A stretch of 19,212 bases of DNA, from assembly GCA_020442545.1 (NCBI GenBank), contig JAGRJX010000002.1, forward strand, positions 1-19,212, in the 5' to 3' direction. A model generated the notes under the pieces. That model worked only from the letters and a program-made list of their open reading frames with translations. It was not told where the DNA came from and did not search any database. Positions within the stretch are counted from its first letter, which is position 1, and each line of letters begins with the position of its first letter. This document shows positions 16,091 through 19,212 of this stretch, piece after piece. The translations under genes were made by a program, and so were the position numbers. The DNA is from Lysobacterales bacterium. GTDB taxonomy: Bacteria > Pseudomonadota > Gammaproteobacteria > Xanthomonadales > Xanthomonadaceae.

Positions 16091-16486
16091 ATGAACGAAA
16101 TCCCCGGTGATCTGAAATTCCTGAAGTCCCACGAATGGGCGCGGGTCGAGGACAACGGTCACGTTACCGTCGGCATCTCCGACCACGCACAGGGCCTTCT
16201 GGGCGATCTGGTCTTTGTCGAACTGCCGGAAGTCGGCGACGACGTCGAAGCCGGCAACGGCTGCGCCGTGGTCGAATCGGTGAAGGCGGCCTCTGACGTC
16301 TACGCACCGGTCAGTGGCACCATCGTCGCGATCAACGAAGCACTGGCCGACAGCCCCGAGACCATCAACGACGATGCCTTCGGCGAGGGCTGGATCTTCG
16401 TGATCGAACCGTCCAACGCCGCCGAGCTGGAAGAGCTGCTGAGTCCGGTTGACTACGCAGCCCAGATCGAAGACGAAGACCACTGA
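16091..16486 (+). CDS. gcvH: Glycine cleavage system H protein
   Basis: Small lipoyl-carrier protein that shuttles the aminomethyl group between the P-, T- and L-proteins. The 131-residue product has the full family pattern: LKFLKSHEWARVEDNGHVTVGISDHAQGLLGDLVFVELPEVGDDVEAG, then the lipoylation site VVESVKAASDVYAPVSG with Lys65 as the modified residue, and NEALADSPETINDDAFGEGWIFVIEP. AGGA lies 7 nt before the ATG. It sits between gcvT and gcvPA; a G/C-rich hairpin follows its stop codon. Confidence 0.97.
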   Translation: MNEIPGDLKFLKSHEWARVEDNGHVTVGISDHAQGLLGDLVFVELPEVGDDVEAGNGCAVVESVKAASDVYAPVSGTIVAINEALADSPETINDDAFGEGWIFVIEPSNAAELEELLSPVDYAAQIEDEDH

Positions 16487-16491
16487 ACGCG

Positions 16492-16516
16492 TCGGCCGGC
16501 CTTCGCGGGCGGCCGA
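16492..16516 (+). other. Hairpin in the gcvH-gcvPA intergenic region
   Basis: TCGGCCG (16492-16498) pairs with CGGCCGA (16510-16516), extended by two G-C pairs after a one-base bulge, with a TTCGCG loop. It starts 5 nt after the gcvH stop and has no T-tract. It could set a 3' end for a more abundant gcvH message or slow read-through into gcvPA. Confidence 0.4.
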
Positions 16517-16629
16517 TGGATCGCGCGGCGACCGGGGTGATTCCCGGACCGGTCGTCCCGCCGCACTTTTCGCTCCACAGCGTCGATGCCGGCACCCGGC
16601 TCGATGAAGCACTCGCCCTGGACTGTCCA

Positions 16630-18012
16630 ATGCCTTTCATTCCGCACAGCGAAGACGACGTTCGCGCCATGCTGGCTGCCATCGGTGTCGACAACATCGA
16701 GCATCTCTTCGACGAAATTCCCGAGTCGCTGAAGATCGGCGAATTGTCAAAGGTGCCGGAGGCGATGAGCGAGATGGCGCTGAGCCGCCTGATGCGCGCG
16801 CGCGCGCGCAAGGACGAGGTCGACCTCAACTTCGCTGGTGCCGGTGCCTACGAGCACCACATCCCGGCGGCGATCTGGCAAATCGTCACCCGCGGCGAGT
16901 TTTATTCCGCCTACACGCCGTACCAGGCCGAAGCCAGCCAGGGCACGCTGCAGCTGATCTACGAATACCAGACCATGATGGCGCGACTGACCGGCATGGC
17001 GGTCAGCAATGCCTCGATGTATGACGGTGCGTCGGCATTGGCCGAAGCCGTGCTGATGGCCGAGCGCAGTACGCGCAAGGGCCCTCGGCGGGTACTGATT
17101 CCCGAGTCCGTGCATCCGGCCTACCGCAAGACGGTCAAGACGATTGTCGCCGCCCAGGGCATCGAGGTCGTGGAATTGCCGTGCCCGGACGGTTTCCTCG
17201 ATCCGAACGGCAGCGGTCCGAACAGCCTGGGTGAATTTGCTGAAACCCCGTTCACCGCGCTGGTGATCCCGCAGCCAAACTTCTTCGGCCATCTGGAAGA
17301 AGTCGACGCGCTGACTGCCTGGGCGCATGCGTGCGGTGCGCTGGTGATCGGCGTCGTCAATCCGACATCGCTGGCCATGCTGAAGCCGCCCGGCGAGTGG
17401 GGTGAAGGCGCAGGTGAGGTTCGCGGTGCCGATATCGTCTGCGGTGATGGACAGCCACTGGGCGTGCCGCTGTCGTCGGGCGGGCCATACTTCGGCTTTC
17501 TGTGCTGCACCCAGGCACTGATCCGGCAGATGCCGGGACGCATCGTCGGTCGCACGGTTGATCTCGACGGCAAGGAAGGCTTCGCGCTGACTCTGCAGGC
17601 GCGCGAGCAGCACATCCGTCGCGCCAAGGCGACGTCCAACATCTGCACCAACCAGGGCTTGCTGGTTACGGCAGCCACCATCTATATGTCGCTGCTGGGC
17701 CCGGAAGGCCTGCGACGCGTCGCCACGGCATCGGCAAACGGGCAGCGAACGCTGGCAAAGAAGCTGCTGGCGATTCCCGGCGTCGGTCCACTGTTCCCGC
17801 AGCGCGCCGGTTTCCACGAACTGGCCGTTCGACTGCCGAAGCCGGCGGCGGAGGTGATCGAAACATTGGCTGCCCAGCGCATCGTTGCCGGTGTCGATCT
17901 CGGTGATGAATTTCCGGGTCTCGAAAACGGTCTGCTGATCTGCGTGACCGAAACGAAGAACGATGCTGATCTTGATCGCTTCACTGCGGCACTGTCCGCA
18001 GCGCTCGCCTGA
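16630..18012 (+). CDS. gcvPA: Glycine dehydrogenase (decarboxylating) subunit 1, P-protein alpha
   Basis: N-terminal half-subunit of two-part P-protein, which with subunit 2 decarboxylates glycine and loads the aminomethyl group on H-protein. The 460-residue product is full length for GcvPA. It starts with the family's MPFIPHSEDDVRAMLAAIG and includes FAGAGAYEHHIPAAI, FYSAYTPYQAEASQGTLQLIYEYQTMM, LTGMAVSNASMYDGASALAEA, GDGQPLGVPLSSGGPYFGFL, GRIVGRTVDLDGKEGFALTLQAREQHIRR and ATSNICTNQGLL. The frame is open from 16516, but that extension is unlike the family and its ATG is buried in a hairpin, so ATG 16630 is chosen; its Shine-Dalgarno is weak. The PLP-binding Lys belongs to subunit 2 (GcvPB), whose gene does not follow here. 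The presence of gcvPA rather than fused gcvP is notable for a Xanthomonadales-like genome. Confidence 0.93.
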   Translation: MPFIPHSEDDVRAMLAAIGVDNIEHLFDEIPESLKIGELSKVPEAMSEMALSRLMRARARKDEVDLNFAGAGAYEHHIPAAIWQIVTRGEFYSAYTPYQAEASQGTLQLIYEYQTMMARLTGMAVSNASMYDGASALAEAVLMAERSTRKGPRRVLIPESVHPAYRKTVKTIVAAQGIEVVELPCPDGFLDPNGSGPNSLGEFAETPFTALVIPQPNFFGHLEEVDALTAWAHACGALVIGVVNPTSLAMLKPPGEWGEGAGEVRGADIVCGDGQPLGVPLSSGGPYFGFLCCTQALIRQMPGRIVGRTVDLDGKEGFALTLQAREQHIRRAKATSNICTNQGLLVTAATIYMSLLGPEGLRRVATASANGQRTLAKKLLAIPGVGPLFPQRAGFHELAVRLPKPAAEVIETLAAQRIVAGVDLGDEFPGLENGLLICVTETKNDADLDRFTAALSAALA

Positions 18013-18020
18013 TCCAGCAT

Positions 18021-18049
18021 CGCGGAACGTCGGCAACGATTCCGCGTTT
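18021..18049 (+). terminator. Probable terminator of gcvPA
   Basis: CGCGGAA (18021-18027) pairs with TTCCGCG (18040-18046), extended by CGT/ACG (18028-18030 and 18036-18038) across a one-base bulge, followed by TTT and further T-containing sequence. It begins 9 nt after the gcvPA stop, confirming that no gene is tightly coupled downstream. Confidence 0.6.
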
Positions 18050-18150
18050 CCGGTTCTGTTGACGCGAAGCGTCGTTTCACAGCACGTCTGAAAGGTACAA
18101 AAGCTGCGCACTTTTCGTTGTGCGACGCCAGAAACAAGCAGTGGTGAGCG

Positions 18151-18182
18151 ACGGCGCGAAAAAAAATTCTTGCGCCGTTTTT
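18151..18182 (+). terminator. Second terminator-like hairpin downstream of gcvPA
   Basis: ACGGCGC (18151-18157) pairs with GCGCCGT (18172-18178), extendable by two weaker pairs, with an A-rich loop and followed by TTTTT (18178-18182). It lies about 140 nt after gcvPA and may catch read-through, or end a short transcript from within the gap. Confidence 0.6.
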
Positions 18183-18446
18183 CATTGCGCCGCTTTCGTC
18201 GTGTTGGTGAGGCTGTCGCGATGACTTGAAGCCACGTGTGCGGTGTCGAATTCGGTGCGTGAAGAAGCGCAACGCTGGAAGCCGCATGTTTGCTTGTTTT
18301 TCTGCAGTCTCCTTCGACGTGTGTGTCGTTTGTCATCGATTGCATCGAATGAATCTGGTTGCAGTCGACGTGAAATCTGATCACCCGTCTCTCCCATTGT
18401 CGTTCGCGACATGGCGGCACGCCGACGACCCGGGCGTTGCAATGTG

Positions 18447-18475
18447 TTGACAGTGACATGACGCGTGATTAGCGT
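18447..18475 (+). promoter_or_regulatory. Sigma70-type promoter for a possible small RNA
   Basis: A perfect TTGACA -35 (18447-18452), a 17-bp spacer and TAGCGT (18470-18475), which keeps the three most conserved -10 bases (first T, A at position 2, last T). Predicted start is near 18482. It points towards a strong terminator ending at 18670. Confidence 0.5.
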
Positions 18476-18481
18476 TCGCTC

Positions 18482-18670
18482 AACTTCTGTCGTCAACCTG
18501 CTATGGCGAATCGCAACGAGAAAGGCACGACCCTGCTTCGCGGCACTCGAACCGCGACACGATGCTTCTCTCACTTCGTTTCATGGCTGCAGAACTTGCG
18601 CCGCACCGACGACTCAACTTCAGAACACGACAACGCCTGCACCGGATCCGGTGCGGGCGCTTTTGTTTTT
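18482..18670 (+). ncRNA. Candidate small RNA of about 190 nt, unidentified
   Basis: Delimited by the promoter at 18447-18475 and the strong intrinsic terminator at 18634-18670. An internal hairpin CGCGG / CCGCG (18539-18543 and 18552-18556) is visible. It does not resemble tmRNA, tRNA, RNase P RNA or SRP RNA, and I could not fit it to the 6S RNA long-bubble fold by eye. An ATG at 18503 opens a frame, but it lacks a Shine-Dalgarno and runs through the terminator, so a non-coding transcript is more likely. It may instead be a leader with no function of its own. Confidence 0.4.
18634..18670 (+). terminator. Strong rho-independent terminator
   Basis: An 11-bp stem (18634-18644 with 18649-18659, one G-T pair) around the CCGGATCCGG palindrome is followed by C and TTTTGTTTTT. 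No protein gene ends before it on the plus strand for more than 600 nt, so it probably ends a small RNA. Confidence 0.85.
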
Positions 18671-18820
18671 CGCCGGCGACATGCTGTCGCGGCGGGATCG
18701 CACGTCATGGGATGGCTTCCATGGCGGCGCTCGGTGATCGAGGTCCGTCCCTGCGACGGGCTGGTCGTCGGGGAGGGTCGGGCGGCGCGCAAGCGTTCGG
18801 CCGGCATGCTTGTACTGGGC

Positions 18821-18844
18821 TGTACCTGTACCTGTACCTGTACC
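18821..18844 (+). repeat. TGTACC hexanucleotide tandem repeat
   Basis: Four perfect copies of TGTACC, preceded by a degenerate copy (TGTACT at 18811) and followed by TGG. The tract ends 12 nt before the GAGGAG ribosome site of the histone-like gene, so it probably lies in its promoter or 5' leader. Unit-number change would alter spacing in 6-bp steps. Confidence 0.85.
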
Positions 18845-18873
18845 TGGCCATTTGACGAGGAGTGATACCCACC

Positions 18874-19212
18874 ATGGCTGTGAAGAAAGCAACCAAGAAG
18901 GCCGCTGCCAAGAAGGCAGTGAAGAAAGCAACCGCCAAGAAACCGGCAGCGAAGAAGGCCGCCAAGAAGGCGACCAAGAAAGCCGCCAAGAAGGTAGCGA
19001 AGAAGGCGCCGGCCAAGAAGGCCGCAAAGAAGGCCACCAGGAAGGTAGCGAAGAAAGCCACCGCCAGGAAGGCAACCAAGAAAGCGGCCAAGAAGGCCAC
19101 GAAGAAGGTAGCCAAGAAGGCAACGGCGAAGAAGAAGGTCGCCAAGAAGTCCACGGCCAGGAAGCCGGCGGCCAAGAAGGCGGCAAAGAAGACTGCGAAG
19201 AAGGCGACCAAG
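18874..19212 (+). CDS. Histone H1-like Lys/Ala-rich DNA-binding protein (AlgP-like), partial
   Basis: 113 codons are visible and the frame is still open at the window edge. After MAV the product is almost entirely Lys, Ala, Thr and Val, in irregular units such as KKATKKAAAKKAVKK and AAKKATRKVAKK, with occasional Pro (KKPAAKK, KKAPAKK) and Arg (TRK, ARK). This is the composition of bacterial histone H1-like tails (AlgP/AlgR3 of Pseudomonas, BpH1 of Bordetella), which bind DNA non-specifically and affect nucleoid structure and gene expression. No folded domain is seen in the visible part; one may follow beyond the window. GAGGAG (18857-18862) lies 11 nt before the ATG, a rather long spacing. 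The Lys codons are mainly AAG, and the repetitive codons create long open frames on the other strand that are not genes. The gene should be length-variable between strains. Confidence 0.88.
   Translation, partial: MAVKKATKKAAAKKAVKKATAKKPAAKKAAKKATKKAAKKVAKKAPAKKAAKKATRKVAKKATARKATKKAAKKATKKVAKKATAKKKVAKKSTARKPAAKKAAKKTAKKATK

Larger units (their letters stand above)
18013..18873. other. 860-bp region without a convincing protein gene
   Basis: No frame here combines a start, ribosome site and protein-like composition; the frames that are open are Arg/Cys/Ser-rich and run through predicted terminators. Base composition is lower in GC between about 18060 and 18450 than in the surrounding genes. 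What can be seen: a terminator right after gcvPA, a small hairpin GACGC-GAA-GCGTC (18061-18073), a second terminator (18151-18182), a consensus -35 promoter (18447-18475) paired with a third terminator (18634-18670), and a hexanucleotide tract (18821-18844) ahead of the histone-like gene. Confidence 0.6.

Noticed and set aside
16516..16629. 38-residue N-terminal extension of GcvPA
   Set aside because: Not like the family's N-terminus, and the upstream ATG lies in the arm of a hairpin; ATG 16630 gives the standard MPFIPHSEDD start.
16747..18459. A 570-codon open frame on the minus strand across gcvPA
   Set aside because: Antisense to a well-recognised gene, Arg/Gln/His-rich, no domain seen.
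18535..18560. tRNA T-arm-like GGTTCGAGTGC on the minus strand
   Set aside because: The flanking bases do not form a T-stem, and no acceptor, D- or anticodon arm can be built around it.
18182..18574. 130-codon frame on the minus strand in the gap after gcvPA
   Set aside because: Arg/Thr/Ser-rich with no ribosome site seen and no recognisable domain; cannot be supported.
18503..18865. 120-codon frame through the candidate small RNA
   Set aside because: No ribosome site, and it reads straight through a strong terminator and the hexanucleotide tract.
18620..19211. Minus-strand frames rich in Phe/Ala/Leu or Pro/Ser/Trp
   Set aside because: They are the mirror images of the Lys/Ala codon repeats of the histone-like gene.
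1..19212. CRISPR array, insertion sequence, prophage or toxin-antitoxin module
   Set aside because: No regularly spaced repeats with unique spacers, no transposase or integrase, and no small paired genes of that type were seen.

Overview
The window is about 19.2 kb of high-GC bacterial DNA (visibly well above 60% GC, strong G/C third-position bias). Gene content and arrangement fit a gammaproteobacterium of the Xanthomonadales/Lysobacterales, plausibly the Rhodanobacteraceae side (Dokdonella/Rudaea-like). The clues are a DUF2333 protein, a sigma/anti-sigma/PDZ operon, a qmcA-nfeD pair, gcvPA-type glycine dehydrogenase, CadC-like TPR regulators and exported proteins ending in an FxxGFE motif. 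The taxonomic placement is inference from gene content only.

Layout. (a) 131-734: ppa (inorganic pyrophosphatase) and its terminator. (b) 757-4413, minus strand: a DUF2333 membrane protein and a large secreted LVIVD beta-propeller protein with two Ig-like domains. (c) 4643-5851, plus: a second exported propeller-like protein with Asp-boxes, divergent from the first; both end in a DPL.F..GFE motif, and the region between them holds three 11-bp phased TGAAA repeats. (d) 5860-8445, minus: an OmpR/CadC-type winged-helix, membrane-anchored TPR regulator, convergent with (c). (e) 8515-10374, minus: an SLC13/DASS transporter with two TrkA-C domains. (f) 13106 down to 10481, minus: an operon of ECF sigma factor, single-pass anti-sigma-like protein and a periplasmic coiled-coil/double-PDZ protein, closed by a clear terminator. 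(g) 13261-14799, plus: qmcA (SPFH/band 7) and nfeD, separated by a repeat-rich, palindromic intergenic segment. (h) 14901-18012, plus: gcvT, gcvH and gcvPA of the glycine cleavage system; gcvPB is not next to them. (i) 18013-18873: about 860 bases without a convincing protein gene, holding terminators, a promoter/terminator pair that could delimit a small RNA of about 190 nt, and a TGTACC hexanucleotide tract. (j) 18874 to the window end: a histone H1-like Lys/Ala-rich protein, cut by the window edge.

Most of this is ordinary chromosomal housekeeping and envelope biology. The places most worth a second look are the shared C-terminal GFE tag with its possible operator array and neighbouring winged-helix regulator, the sigma/anti-sigma/PDZ operon whose PDZ protein has no protease domain, the candidate small RNA, the inverted-repeat element between qmcA and nfeD, and the hexanucleotide tract ahead of the histone-like gene.
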